Shown: positions 24,561-37,462, counted from the stretch's first letter. The stretch is DNA of 64,000 nucleotides from Welwitschia mirabilis (GCA_051453625.1 JBOZIK010000001.1:128118504-128182503); one strand, 5' to 3'. Notes: a model not told the origin generated them from the letters alone. Translations and numbers: made by a program.

Positions 24561-25621
24561 ATAGTTTGCATGCCATAATTGACTTTCTAAGTAAGTAAAA
24601 TGATCAATTTAGCATAGGGAAAAACATTAAATTAATGTTTTTATTAAATATTAAATTTTTTTCTCTTCTTTTTATTACTTGTAAATGAAATCATGGGCTT
24701 CCCTTAACATAAGTAGGATAATTGTTATCTTATGAAGAACTATGCAAAAACTAATCATAATTCAATGTCATATGCCAGTGCTATCATCCAAGACTACTAG
24801 TGCTGCCAGCCTGTTAAGGAGAAATTGCATTAATCTTATGTTCTTATCATAATTGAAAAAAATTATTACATTGGTTTTAGTTGGATAATAAATCAAATTT
24901 AACCTTAACTCCTGTGACACATGGTAAAAGTATAAATTGACATATTATAGTGATATGTAGTGTAACAAGAAGGATTGAGATAAAGATACATAACATGACC
25001 TCCATTATTGGTAGCATCATTAGTAGTCAAATGACATTCCATCACCATGTTTAAACTTAAAGACAAAGAAATCATCTTAATGGCTATATGCCCAACATAT
25101 TTGTAACTTCCTCCTTATGTAATTGCCCATCTAACACATAATAATAATACCTAATGTAATCATCACATAACTACCCAAGCTTTCCTTTATCTATAAAAAG
25201 GCCTTGAGTATCCATTGTAAACATCTTTGACTTTATTAACATGAGGAAGACTTAAAGGCTTGAATATTATGATGCTCTAATACTTTTCTTAAGGGTGTAA
25301 TGAGCTAAGGCTAGTTAAGCATTCTTTATCTTCTTCTCATTTATTAATGTAATGCACAATTTCTTTAGGATTTTAATATAGAATTGGTTTGAACCCTTTC
25401 ATTATTATTGTGAAATTTATTAGAAATATTTAAGCAGGGCTAGTTTGAGAATTAGTTTAAACCCTTTCATTATTATCACACATTAATTTAGCATTATAAA
25501 TATTTAGGTAACACTAATTCTAAGTGTGTTTCATTATTTTATTAGTATTGCATAATCATTTGGCATTAGAAATTTTTAGGTAAATCTCACTTAATATTTA
25601 AGTTTTAGAATACGAGGACCA
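24561..25621 (+). repeat. 5' LTR of element D
   Basis: This block of about 1.06 kb recurs in the same orientation at 29563-30657. Both copies share a core promoter word, TATAAAAAG at 25192 here and TATAAAAGG at 30225 there, followed by CATTGTAAA. In the 78 bases from 24685 against 29686 I count six differences, all transitions. The left end (TA in place of TG) has decayed; the right end is placed at CA (25620-25621) before a primer-site-like motif. Confidence 0.85.
25192..25200 (+). promoter_or_regulatory. TATA box of element D 5' LTR
   Basis: TATAAAAAG, conserved as TATAAAAGG in the other LTR; position within the LTR fits the U3 promoter. Confidence 0.55.
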
Positions 25622-25633
25622 TTATATTAAAGG
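25622..25633 (+). promoter_or_regulatory. Primer-binding-site relic of element D
   Basis: TTATATTAAAGG directly follows the LTR. Against the tRNA-Met-type site TGGTATCAGAGC it matches at 7 of 12 positions, three mismatches being transitions. Position supports it more than sequence. Confidence 0.3.
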
Positions 25634-28600
25634 TAGAGAGTTGGATAATTTGATTAAATTCTTAGAGCATTTTCTTTTCTTACATGGTTGAATGAAAATC
25701 ACTTATTTCTCAAACTTTTAATTTTTCTTTTATTCCATGTAAGTTGTAATAATTATTTACCTTTTGATTAAATTTACCACATATATCCCTATGGAAGAAT
25801 AATTTCTAAGTATAGACTCAGACAAATTTAGACCATTGTAAAGCTATAATTAGATTTTACCACTATTATCAATGATGTATTAGCATAGTAATTTTTTAAG
25901 AGTGCATGATTATTTTTCTTGAATTTTTTAGTTATTTATTATTTTTCTAGTGGTGGATAATGGTCCTCTTTCTATTGATACTTGAAGTGGTCCTTTTCTC
26001 TTTATTTTATGTGTTTTCATTTTTCTTCCAATGGTAGGTATTGATCCTTTTTTAGTAAAACCTAAACTGATTTCAATTACTAAGTTTGATTATCTTTTCT
26101 AATAGTTAAAACTTCATTTTGATAAATGATATTTTGTGTTTTAGGTCTAACAACTTTCTTGTAGGTGCAAGTAAAACCTAAGATCATGATTTAAAGCCGA
26201 ACCAAACTATAATGACTTATTTTGTATTTTATGTTTCTAATTTTCTATACTTTTTCTATAAATGTTTAGTTTTATTTCAATTTTTTATTTTCATTAAAAG
26301 TTTTAAGCAAATTAGAAATGTCTAGGATGTTTCCTAAGTTGCTAAAATTTTTAAGTCTTAGTTGTTTTGAATTTCTGTTAAACTTTTGTTAAATCCTATA
26401 ACCTAAAATCTATTGTGATACCTACATTACTCTTTTGTCTTTTTTTCAAAATGTTTTGCTTAAGTAGATCAACGATGTTGTCTTTCCTAATTAGTGCTAC
26501 CGTTTTTCTATTTTGAATGATGTAAAACTTAAATAACATATTTTTATGACCTCTTTAAACCTTGTTAACTTGTAGGCTTCCTCTAAAACTCTAAAACAAT
26601 CCAAGAAACATGAACCTTTAAATGAAAATGTCAACCATTTTATTAAACTTCAATCATAATTTAGACACTAAATCCATTTTAGACATCTTATAATCTGAGC
26701 CCTCTCTATCCCTATAGTTTCTAGAATTACAAATAACCCAAATTCCTTGTAAGAGACTTTATATAACCTAAAGAGTATCCTCAATCTTATTCATACATAG
26801 ATCAAACTCCTTATAACTTTAAATTTGAAAATACTTATCATGAATCAAGAGATTTTAATCCCACATGTTCCTTCATCTCTCATGAATCTTATCCTTCAAC
26901 TTTATATTTGTTACCCTTTGATTCATAACTTTTATTTTCTTTTTAGTATTCTTAATTATTCAACCAATACCTTTCATATTCTAAAACTCAACAAACCTCT
27001 TTAAATTCCTTGTAAGACACCCTTACAAGATTCATAGAAACCCAAATGTAAATAAACCAAAGGATTTAGTAAGATATTCAATAATAAATTCAATTCACTA
27101 CTTAAAGTTGTAATACATCTAATCAATAAGAAGAAGAATATCTTCCAAAATTTTATGAACATATAATCATAGAAAACATTAAATAAATTAATGAAAATCA
27201 AACTAATGACATGTAAACCCTATTCTTTAGGAATGAGAAATAAGCCCATAACAAAATCAATTGATACATCCAAGGGGATCCTGAGTTTAGAAATGCCTTA
27301 AAGAGTAATAGATTAAATGCATCTATATTGTAATTCAAAGTAGGATTAAATACTTTAGATGATGATGAATAATCTATATTTAGTAGGAAAACATTTGAGG
27401 GAGAATGAAAATTATAATGTTATACATCAGAGGATGAATCAATATGCGACATTAATGAAATAGATAACCTTGAAAATGAATCTATCTTTGAACCGTAGCC
27501 TATATAACCTATGTAATTATGTGAGGAAAAATTCCTTAAAAACCTTAATGAAGAAGAAAATATTAACCAAGAGTCTTTACATGATCCACCCTATGGAGAG
27601 CCTTTATTTTTATCTCAACAACCTCTTGAGCCTATTATGTCATTTTCATCTTTTCAGTAAGATGTAAATTTTGGTGATAAAGACAAACTCTTTACACCTT
27701 TGGAATCATATTTTGATACTTTTCTTTATAATCATTTATCTCTAATGATTTTCACTTCACCCTTGTCTTCATCACAAAATGATGTCTTGCATGAATTATT
27801 GAGTATATAGGAATAGGCTAAGGGTTGGAAGATTTTTTATTTTACATGAATTAATTTTACTGCTAGCATTAATGTTCTTTCATCTATTATGGATTTATGT
27901 GTAAATATTTATTGGGATTCTGTATCCTCTTTGAATGCATTATATAATTTAGTTTCATCATTTAAACATCACATTTATTATTTTGAGCCTTCACCTTTAT
28001 AATACCTTTGGGAATGGCATTAAAATTTTTTGTTTCATTATGTGTATTTAGATTAGATTTTTGTTTTAAGTGAATTTTCCTTTTAGGATAGATTTTAGTC
28101 TTAAAAAATTAATAATATTAAAAAAAATTCATGCTTAATGCCCTTTCAAAACTAAAACCATCCAAGCACTTCCACTTGTATAATCACCACCTTAAGCATT
28201 TTTAGGTAGGAAACTCAAATTATCATTTACCCCATTGAAATACCATCATCATCTTAAAATCTGTTATTCATTCCTTCCATTTTTACTTCACATCTTTAAC
28301 TTTACCAACCACCCTTCCCTTCCATCCATCCATAAATTCTTTAGATTAGATGATCCTGTTGCTTGTCTTTAATTGGAATAAGCCATTAATAAGTAATTAC
28401 TTTATTATTTTGAACTACATAAGTTTATTAGTAGCTATTTTATAAAATATTATTCTTATTTTTAAGTTAACATATTAATATTTATTTTTACTTAAGGTCT
28501 TATAATGGGAAAATATGTTGAATTAAGGTGGAATATACTTTCATGCTAAGTTAATTTTTCTAAGCATTTTATGGGGACAAGAATTATCTTGATTAAGATA

Positions 28601-29554
28601 ATGAGCCAATGGTTCCTTTTTGTGCATTAAAAATTATCAAATATGATAAGAACAATTTTAAAAAATAAACTATCTCCTCTTTAAAAGCATATTACATGAT
28701 GATCAATTGAAAATTAAATTTAGTTAATTACATCAAGTCTATGGATGCTCATAGGTAATGCAACTCTAATGATTTAATATATGAAATGTTTAACTACACC
28801 AGGGCTATAAACACTCACTAGAAATATAACATTAAATCCTTCATATATCAACATGTTTAACTCTATTAGAAGGAGATGTTATGATACTAAATATCTAATT
28901 AGATCAAACTACTTCAAAGAAAAAATAAGGCATGATTGTAAAAAAAGATAAAATGGAATGTAAAAGGCAGAATTAGAAGACACGTTTGTGTTTACTTTTT
29001 CTTAACCTATGTACTTGAAGATTTACTTAACTAATTTTTATTAACTTCTAGGTTTACTTAGAGGATATCTCATTTGTATGATATTGTGATCATATTTAAA
29101 TTTAGAATAAAATTCAACAAGTTTTCAATAAATGTGGTAATCAACTTAGGTATTTTATTTTTATAATTAATAGATGAGGGAATTTTATATTAGGTTTAAT
29201 ATTTTGTATTTTCTAAAATAATACATTTTAGTTTAATCCTTTCATTTGGAGTTTTTCCTAAAATACATGCATCATCGACATGCACTAGCCTTTTGTAAAA
29301 TAACTTGTTCTCAAAAGACTTGTAAAATTTCCTATCTTTTTAACTTTGAGGATAAAGTTTAATTTTGGTTTGGAGGTATGGCATTTTCTTTTACATGAAT
29401 GATTTTTTTACTTTAATGTCTTATTAATTAAAAATTAATCCAAAATTTTTAAAAATATCATATCATTTCCTTACTTGCCATTTTTACTTAGTCAATTTTT
29501 CTATATCATCATTTCTTCATCAACATTTTGCTAAGGGACTAGTAAAAAAACTAG
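25634..29554 (+). mobile_element. Interior of element D, no recognisable polymerase
   Basis: The 3.9-kb interior between the two LTRs contains no RT, RNase H or integrase motif on either strand. Between about 26580 and 28020 the plus strand has coding-like composition, including an open piece at 27470-27667 with KMNLSLNRSLYNL and SLYMIHPMESLYFYLNNLL, and a later stretch with frequent Ser/Phe/Leu codons. I do not recognise the protein. The arrangement, LTRs with primer and polypurine sites but no polymerase, is that of a non-autonomous LTR element (LARD/TRIM-like class by structure), mobilised in the past by a partner's enzymes. Confidence 0.6.
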
Positions 29555-29562
29555 TTAGGGGG
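29555..29562 (+). promoter_or_regulatory. Polypurine tract of element D
   Basis: TTAGGGGG immediately before the TG of the 3' LTR at 29563; primes plus-strand DNA synthesis in this class of element. Confidence 0.6.
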
Positions 29563-30657
29563 TGTATTTTCATGTTAAAATTGACATTCTAAGAAAGTAA
29601 AATGGATTAATTTAGCATAGGGAAAAATATTAAATAAATGGTTTTATAACATATTAATGTTATTGGCCCTTTTTATTACTTTTTCATGAAATCATGGACT
29701 TCCCTTAACATGAGTAGGATAATTGTTGTCTTATGAAGAACTATGTAGAAACTGATCATAATTTAGTGCTAAATGCTAGTGCTAGTAGCCAGGGCTACTA
29801 GAACTACTAGCCTGTTAAGGAGAAATTACACAAATCTCATGTTCCTACCATAATTGAAAAAGATCATTACATTGAAATTATGGGCTTAGTTGGATAATAA
29901 ATTAGATTTAATCTTAACTTCAATGACACATGGTAAACGTACAATTTAATACATCACAATGACAAGTAATGTGAGGAAGATGATTGAGAGGAAGATACAT
30001 AACATGGTATTCATTGGTAGTTTCATCAATAGTAAAAGGACATGTTATTGTCATGTTTGCACTTTAAGACAAAGGAATCCTCTTTATGGCTACATGTCAA
30101 ACATATTTGTAACTCCATCCTTATGTAACCATCCATTTTAATCCCTCTTACGTAACCATCCACCTAACACATAACGACATCATTTAATGTAATTATGATG
30201 TAACTTCCCAAGCTTTTTCTCATCTATAAAAGGGCATTAAGTACCCATTGTAAATTTCTTTCATTGGTTTAATGTGGAAAGACATTGAGGCTTGAATATC
30301 ATGATGCTGTAATAGCTCTCTTAAGAGCAGAATGGGCTTAGGATAGGTGAGGATTTTTCTTATTCTTCTTCTTTATTGATGTAATTTATAATATATTTTA
30401 GATTTTAATATAAAACTAGCTTGAATCCTTTGATTATTATTATGTAATTTACTTAGCATTAGCAATATTTAGGTAGGGCTAGTTTTAGAATTAGTTTAAA
30501 CTCTTTTATTATTATTTCACATTAATTTGGAATTAGCAATATTTAGATAGGACTAATTCTAAGTTTGTTTTATTTTTTATTATTATTACATAATCATTTA
30601 GCATAGCAATTTTTAAGTGTAGATTACTTGATCTTTAAGTCTCAGAGACATGAATCA
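29563..30657 (+). repeat. 3' LTR of element D
   Basis: Begins TGTATTTTCATGTT and is collinear with 24561-25621. It ends at CA (30656-30657), seven bases before the 5' LTR of element E. Contains the TATA word at 30225-30233. Short open frames inside it (29959-30141) are not genes. Confidence 0.85.
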
Positions 30658-30664
30658 TTGGAGT

Positions 30665-31750
30665 TGTTGTGCTGTCAACTTATGCATATTTGATAGGATA
30701 TTTCAAGTTGTTTTGCAGGTAAATAGACAAGTAAATGCTTAATTTATATGATAATAGAGAGCTAAGATAAATAGAATGGAAACATGCAAAATCTCCATTA
30801 TAATTTAAAGCATTCTGAAAATAATATGAATACTTTATATTTCTAAAAATAACTTCCTGCAAACATTAAGGCTAATGCAATAATTGAAGAATTATCAAAG
30901 TCCATCATCCACCTAATCATTTGAATGACTATATAGATAACTGTTTCAACTAGATGCTAACTAAAGTATTTCTGGTAGCTGATGTGGATTGATTATGAGG
31001 TGGCACCGTCTCCTATATCATCTGGACAACCACTGAGCACAACACTGTTGTAACATCTAAACTGAACATTCATTAAACTTTCACCACTTGTATTTTCATT
31101 TTTCCTTTGCATGGCCATTATGATTTATCATTTCTTTTTGTTTTTATTGTTGTGTGTTTGAGTCCATAAATAGAGATATTGCCCTTGACTCCTACTTATC
31201 TTTGTTTACACCTAAAATTCTTATGACAAGAGATCAAAGGACTGGAGATCCATCCTGTAGTTCTAAAGAGACATTTCCTTGTTGTTGAGTAGCATTTCTC
31301 CATTGAGATGCAGCTACTTTGTAACACAGATGTTATTCAATTCTTAATACAAAAATATTTCCTTTTATGTTTTAATGTGTTATTGTTTCTGACTCTCATA
31401 GCTTATGTTGCTTTAGATCTTGTGACAGTTTCTTTAGTGATATAGGTTATGAGGATAATCTTTGTTAAGTTTATGCTTAGATAGTTTATGATTAAGTGCA
31501 TTATTATTTTTTTTCATAGGTTAGCTTTGCACAAGCATGTTTTACTTCACTTTCATGAATTGCAAGTTATTTTTTTAGATTAGCATATTTCTTTGGAAAG
31601 TAACTCTCTTATTTCCTACTTTAGCCTTCGATGGATTATGATATTCGGGTTAACTCCCATCTATATTAGCATGTTATATTTATGCATTATTATTTCTAAT
31701 TAATAGTATTCTATTAGGATGTAAACATTACATAAATATGTACTGTAACA
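30665..31750 (+). repeat. 5' LTR of element E
   Basis: Begins TGTTGTGCTGTCAACTTATG and ends TGTAACA before the primer site, 1086 bp. Its first 400 bp recur at 43278-43680. The two starts differ as TGTTGTGCTGTC against TGTTACGCTACC, explained by C to T in one copy and G to A in the other. A possible TATA word ATAAATAG lies at 31166. The open frame at 30680-30862 on the minus strand is incidental. Confidence 0.9.
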
Positions 31751-31753
31751 TCT

Positions 31754-31771
31754 TGGTGCCATTGCTAGGGA
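31754..31771 (+). promoter_or_regulatory. Primer binding site of element E (tRNA-Asp type)
   Basis: TGGTGCCATTGCTAGGGA, three bases after the LTR. It differs from the tRNA-Asp-type site TGGCGCCGTTGCCGGGGA at four positions, all of them in its three CpG dinucleotides and all C to T or G to A. Confidence 0.85.
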
Positions 31772-32199
31772 AGGCTGCTTGGAGTTTGAGAGTTGTTATT
31801 ATTTTAATGAGTATTTTAGTTTAAATGCTTACTATAGTAATGATGTATAATTATCTACAGTAGCATAGGTTTTTTATTTTCATAGAGTTAGTTTTCTATT
31901 TTTCAAATAAAAGCTTATTTTCTATTCTACAATAAAAAATTAGTTGTTTGATTCATCGTCCAGACAACACATGGTGATGATGGCATCTATACCATGAGTT
32001 TTCTATTTTAGTTTTTTATTAAAAAAAATTTTTAGGGTTTTTTCTCATTGTTCCCTCTATTGTCTAGATAAATTAAAAGGATAAGAGTCTGTTTTTTGAG
32101 TTTTTTGTTAGAGTTAGTCTTTTGTTTCTATTTTTTATTTTTTCATTTTTTTATTTTTTGTGGTTTCTATGTTTTTTGTTGTCTAGGATATCTCTAGGA

Positions 32200-33960
32200 T
32201 AATGACAGGGACAACACTTTATACATTTGAGACTGAGCATGAATGGTAAAATTTGGTAAGAAAAAAAAAATACTAGAGAGAATGGTTATTATTTACTGAA
32301 AATATTAGAGAAGTATAGATAAATTTAGAAATTGAAATAGGTAAAAATAGCAAAAATACACAAGATTTTAAATTACCTACAATTTATACTTCCATTTCTG
32401 CAAAGTTTAATTTTTCTACCATGTCTTCCTCATTTCAAAAATAAAAACAACCCATCTTACCAAATCCACCCCTTATCATTAGAATCCCTACAATCGCTCC
32501 TTCTCATACTAATGCTAGTGTTATCCTTAGAGATCTTATAGTAAATAAGAAACGTGAAATTTAAACTTCTTTTAACTTACCTTCTAATGATGATGTAAAA
32601 CTCTATAATCAAAATGCTTATTCTATCTTTAGTGGAGAACTTAATAAAGATCCTTTGCAATACATCATCAATATAGACAACTTGTCCTCACTTCTAGAAA
32701 TGGTCAAAAATGTATAAGTGATAGAACATACATGGTCATCGTCCCCATCACTTTAAGAGATAAAGTAAAACTATGGCTTAACACGATTCCCCACAAAATT
32801 ATAAAATCTTAGAGTCAAGTTTAGGAAGCCTTCATTAAGAGATTTATAAGTGAAATCATCATCTAGAAGTGTAAAAGAGAAGTCAATAACTTCCAACAAA
32901 TGACTAATGAAAATTATGCCTCTATCTATAAGAGATTATTTGTTACTTTACATTCGAACCCTATAAATGCCTTTTCCCAAGTAGGACTTGTAGACTACTT
33001 TTACAATGGATTAAACAGTTAGACAATACAACTTGTAGATTTTTCATGTGAAGGAAACTTGTTGAACCAAACCCTAGATAATAATTGGAAAGTGTTGGAA
33101 AATTTAATAAAAGTGATTCAAACATGGCCTAAACCCTCACCTAGAGATAACTAAACTATAGGTCAAATCATTAAAGATCTAAAAGACGTAAAATAGGAGA
33201 AGAATGAAATAAGAACTGAAAATGAACCAATTAATGTCATAAAGAATTTCATCTCTACCTTAGAGAAATACACGCAAATGATTCTTTATGCTAAGGTGGC
33301 AACTGAGAAAAGTGAAGTTGTAGTTTCAACTTATGACTTGTGTGAAGATAATTACCATGTTATTAATGATTGTCCTTACTTCCTACTTTTAAATAGAAAA
33401 TTTATAAGAAAGTTTGTGCCTTTAATTAAAGATATTTAAACTATAATTAAAACCAAATACAAGACCATAATCACAAAAACTTTCAATATAGAATGAGTAA
33501 ATAATCAACTCTATAAATTTTTAAACACACCATCCTAGATTCCAACCTTTTAGAAATAGATTTGAGAACTCAAACTTTCAATTTAATAACTTAAATAACT
33601 TGGTACGCTCATCCAACTTTCAAAACCATAGTGATCCCCTTAGTAATTCCATTGAAGAGTTAAGAAAAATACAAGAAAAGATAAATATAAACATAGAAAA
33701 CCTTGTGAGCATTCTACAATAAGCTATGCTTGCCAGCCAAAGATCATAAGGGTCTCTTATCACTTAAACTTTACTGAACCTTAACGAGCTAAGAAAAGAT
33801 TTTAAGGTGGTGACAAGAAGTGGAAATAATATAACTCCTCCTACCCATGAGGCTTCAACATTACAAAGTGACAAGAATTATGAAGAAGAGGACATAGAAA
33901 TCTCAGAAAACCATTCTTTCCCTTCTTCATTAAGCAATAGAAAGAAATATCTTTTATAAA
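32200..33960 (+). pseudogene. Gag of element E
   Basis: Gag builds the particle. A start near 32200 (MTGTTLYTFETEHEW) is plausible. The capsid block at about 32590-33120 reads across a frameshift as PLQYIINIDNL, LWLNTIPHKI, EAFIKRFISE, VNNFQQMTNENYASIYKRL and VDYFYNGLN, following the Athila Gag order. A zinc knuckle lies at 33332-33373: Y-D-L-C-E-D-N-Y-H-V-I-N-D-C, where the first Cys of CX2CX4HX4C has become Tyr (TGT to TAT). The C-terminal charged region runs on to about 33960. Many TAG/TAA/TGA codons interrupt it. Confidence 0.75.
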
Positions 33961-34019
33961 AGAAAATTACTACCCCATGGCTTGATAGGCCTAACATAAA
34001 CCCTATTTTTGATAATCAT

Positions 34020-34640
34020 CTTAAATCCTCAATGTAAAATGTGAGTATCAACTTACCATTTGGAAACTTTTACAAGAAAATCCAAGATATTCTAAGCTAT
34101 GGAAAGACTTAATAAGAAGAAAACAAAAATGAACCATCCCTAGTAAAGTTTTTCTAGCCCAATCCATTAGTAATTTAGTTTACCAAAAGTGTCCAAATTT
34201 TAAAGATATAAGGGTGATAACTGTGATATCACTTTAGAAGAAAACCATAGAATAAAGAAAGCATTGATAGATATTAAATCTAGTGTTAATATTATGCCCT
34301 TACACATTTATCAATAACTTGATTTGACAGAAAGAGTAGAACCTACATAGATTATGTTAGAGTTAGTCAATACTTCTGTGAATAAACCATGAGGTGTTAT
34401 CAATGGTCATTCAGATAGAAGAAGCTTTCTATTTTATTGATGTGATTATTTTAGAAGTTGAGCACCATGGTGAATATCCTTTACTTCTAGGTAGAGCTTG
34501 TTTTACAATAGCCCATTATATCATAGATACAAGAACCAAATTAATGAAGTGTCATTTTGAAAATAAATAATTTTTAATAAGAGTATTTAATATGACTAAA
34601 AAAGATTTAGATAATGATTTGAGCTTAGAGGAAGAAATTA
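34020..34640 (+). pseudogene. Protease of element E
   Basis: A linker VSINLPFGNFYKKIQDI precedes the retropepsin domain. The active site reads D-I-K-S-S at 34270-34284 where D-L-G-A-S is expected, so the catalytic Asp is kept but the invariant Gly is Lys (GGA to AAA). It continues VNIMPLHIYQ, LTERVEPT, then after shifts EYPLLLGRACFTIAHYII and MKCHFENK, the usual flap and final strand. Several stops and at least one frameshift. Lies between gag and RT as expected. Confidence 0.7.
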
Positions 34641-35149
34641 GGCCAACTCTATTTTTATAGCACCATTCACTTGAGGAAAGATGGTCCGTGCTTCATGATC
34701 CAACCCTATTTGATAATAATTCAAAAGTAAACTACCTGTATGCTTTTGATGATTAACTTGAATTTAACCATTTGACAACTAAGTTTTCTAATCTAGAGAG
34801 TAAAGCTTCTGAGTCTGTTAACTATGCAGAAGTCCAAAAATTTAATAGACCTAAGATTTCTTATTTTAAGGGTAGTCATCCACTACTGATGTCTGGATGA
34901 CTATCTAAGATGACATTCTGTTCTTTTGAGAATTTTCTAGAAACTAAAAATTTGATCTTAAACTTGAACCTGAAACCTTTAGATAGTGAACTGAAATACA
35001 TTTTCCTAAAGAGTAACTTGAATATACCTTTAATTATAAACAAAAATCTTACTCCTCAATAAGAATCTAGTCTCATCTCTCTCCTGCAATCTATGATAAA
35101 CATGTTTGCTTGGTTCTATAATGATTTGACAATCGTACCCACTTCCATT

Positions 35150-35990
35150 ATATAACATAAAATCTACCTTAAAGAAAATGTAAACCTATGAGATAACCCT
35201 AATATAGACTGAATACAGTCCTTAAACAAATTGTAAAATATGAAATTATTAAACTAATGGATGATAGAATTATTTAATTTATTACTAATAGTAAGTGGAT
35301 TTGCCCCTTAATAGTAGTTCTTAAAAAGGGTGGGAAATGATTCATGTGCATAGACTTTCAAAAACTAAATGAGATAATAAAAAAAAACCACCATCTTTTA
35401 CCTTTTCTTCATCAAATTTTTAATAAGATTCAGGGTTATGCTTTTTACTATTTCCTTGATGGTTATAGCGGTTACAACTAGGTTTGCATTGCTAGTGAGG
35501 ACTAATCCAACATTACTTTTACTTTTCCTTTTATTACTTTCACTTTTAGACTCATGCCTTTGGGACTTTGTAATGCTCCTGGTACTTTTTAGCGTGCTAT
35601 GATGGGTATATTTTATGATATGCTTGAGGATTCCATTAATATTTTTATGGATGAATACTCTATTTATACTAAAACTTTTGAATATATCTTAGATTGTTTA
35701 GAGCAAGTCTTAGATTGTTGCATTTCTAGTGGCCTCTACTTAAGTTGGAAAAAGAGTATTTTTCTTGTAGAAAGTGGCATTGTTTTAGGTCACCATATCT
35801 CTTGGAATGGAATTAAGATGGATGCTTCTAAAGTTGGTATTATTTAAAACCTAAGTCCCCCAACAAATTTTAAACATCTTTGATCTTTTCTTAGTCCTTG
35901 TGATTTTTACCATTGTTTCATTTATGATTATGCTAATCTTTACAAACCCCTTTAGTCATTACTATAGAAAGAAGTAAAATTCTAATGGAA
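35150..35990 (+). pseudogene. Reverse transcriptase of element E, FMDE active site
   Basis: Collinear RT motifs on the plus strand: LIVVLKKGGK, FMCIDFQKLNEI, FLDGYSGYN, ITFTFRLMPLGLCNAPGTF, then an open piece at 35599-35847 with INIFMDEYSIYTKTFEYIL and SGIVLGHHISWNGIKMD. The conserved F-M-D-D has become F-M-D-E at 35647-35655, losing an essential Asp. Stops fall where the family has Gln (after GYN, after SED, after GTF). After RT comes the tether to RNase H (LSPPTNFKHL, ANLYKPL). Confidence 0.9.
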
Positions 35991-36029
35991 TGAATCTTAT
36001 CAACTTGCTTTTGATAGGCTTAAACATAA

Positions 36030-36440
36030 ATTATTTTATGCTTCTATAGTAATGGAACCCAATTGGGAACTTTATTTTAAGCTTATGTATGATGCAAGTA
36101 ACTTTGCTGTGGGTGGGATTCTTTATCAAAAATATGATAATGATTTTAAAGTTATATCTTATCATAGTAAATCTTTGTCTTGAGCTCAAATAAACTATAC
36201 CACTATAGAGAAAGAGATCCTAGCCATTATCTTTTTCCTTGATTCTCTTAGATATTATCTTTTGGGCTTTCATACTAATGTTTACACCGATCATACTGCC
36301 ATTTGTTACCTCATGACCACGAAATATTCTAGTACATGTTTTATTATATGAATCTTTCTTATGCAAGAGTTTAACTTGACCATTATAGATAAAGCAGGGA
36401 AGCATAACTGTGTTGCTGATCACTTGTCTTGGCTTCCTTC
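36030..36440 (+). pseudogene. RNase H of element E, first copy
   Basis: Reads MYDASNFAVGGILYQKYDND, then KVISYHSKSLS, YTTIEKEILAIIFFLDSLRY, VYTDHTAICYLM and FNLTIIDKAGKHNCVADHLS. The first Asp (YDAS), the Glu (EKE) and the TD pair are still present, so all acidic positions I can identify survive, but stop codons interrupt the frame. It follows RT directly, and a second, diverged copy lies at 37563-37850. Confidence 0.85.
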
Positions 36441-36479
36441 TCCTCTAGATGTTTCTATTATTAATAATACTTTTATTGA

Positions 36480-37462
36480 TGAGTAGCTTGTCACTGTCTC
36501 TTCTTCTCATCCTCCTCTATGGTATGCCAACATTATTAACTATCTTGTAATCATGAAAACACCATAATATTGGACTTATAACTAATGCAAATATTTTCTC
36601 CATAGGATAGATAACTATGAGTGGATTGAGCCACATTTGTACTATAGTCATAAAGACTAAATCATGAGAAAATATGTGCTTGATTGGAAGATACCTTAGA
36701 TCCTTCATCTTTGTCATAGTAAAGTTTGTGTAGGAAATTTTAGTAAAGATAAAACTACAATAAAAATTCTCCATTCTAGTTTTTACTATCCTTCTCTTTT
36801 TCATGATTTATTTGATTTTGTTAGAAGGTGTAATCCTTTTTAGTGTTATGGTAGCCTTATTTATTCATAGAAAATGTCCATTAGATTTATTATTGAGTGA
36901 AAACCTTTTGATTGTTAGGGTATTGATTTCATAGGCCCTATTCACCTAGTTCTTCTGATAAAAATTACATTTTAGTGGTTGTAGATTATGTGACTAAATG
37001 GGTTAAATCCATACCTACATCTTTGAATGATGCTTAAACTATCTATTATTTTCTGAGAACTTATATCTTTTAGAGATTTGATTTTCCTAGAGTTATCATT
37101 AGTGATCAGGGTACTCATTTCATTAATTAAATTTTTAAGAAACTTTTTTTATCCATTAGTATAGAAGATAGAGTAGCTTGTACTTATCATTCTCAAACTA
37201 ACAAACAGGCTAAAAATACCAATAAAGAAATAAAAAAAATGTGATAAAAACTTATCTCTATTAATAAAAAAATTCTTAGATTTCTAAACTTAACAATGTA
37301 CTTTGGGCTTATTCTACTACTTAGCATACTTTTCTTGGTTTTTCACCTTATGAACTTGTGTACAATAAAGTTTGTATGTTACTGGTTGATGTGTGTTATA
37401 ATTCTTATCATGCATATTGTCAAATTAATCTTGTGGATTTTGATGAAAACCTTAAATATAGG
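36480..37462 (+). pseudogene. Integrase of element E, first copy, cut by a gap
   Basis: HHCC region: ILHLCHSKVCVGNFSKDK, ILHSSFYYPSLFHD, FVRRCNPF. Core: C-GIDFIGP with the first catalytic Asp, then in a shifted frame SLVIRVLISLIK corresponding to the usual SDQGTHFIN, YHSQTNKQAKNTN and later TFLGFSPYELVYN-like sequence in another frame. The domain ends with a stretch matching 38720-38871 of the second copy (VDFDENLKYR) and then runs into the N gap. Confidence 0.8.

Noticed and set aside
36220-36804. Minus-strand open frames opposite RNase H and integrase of element E
   Set aside because: Antisense shadows of the plus-strand coding; the same applies to 37379-37843 and 38394-38609.
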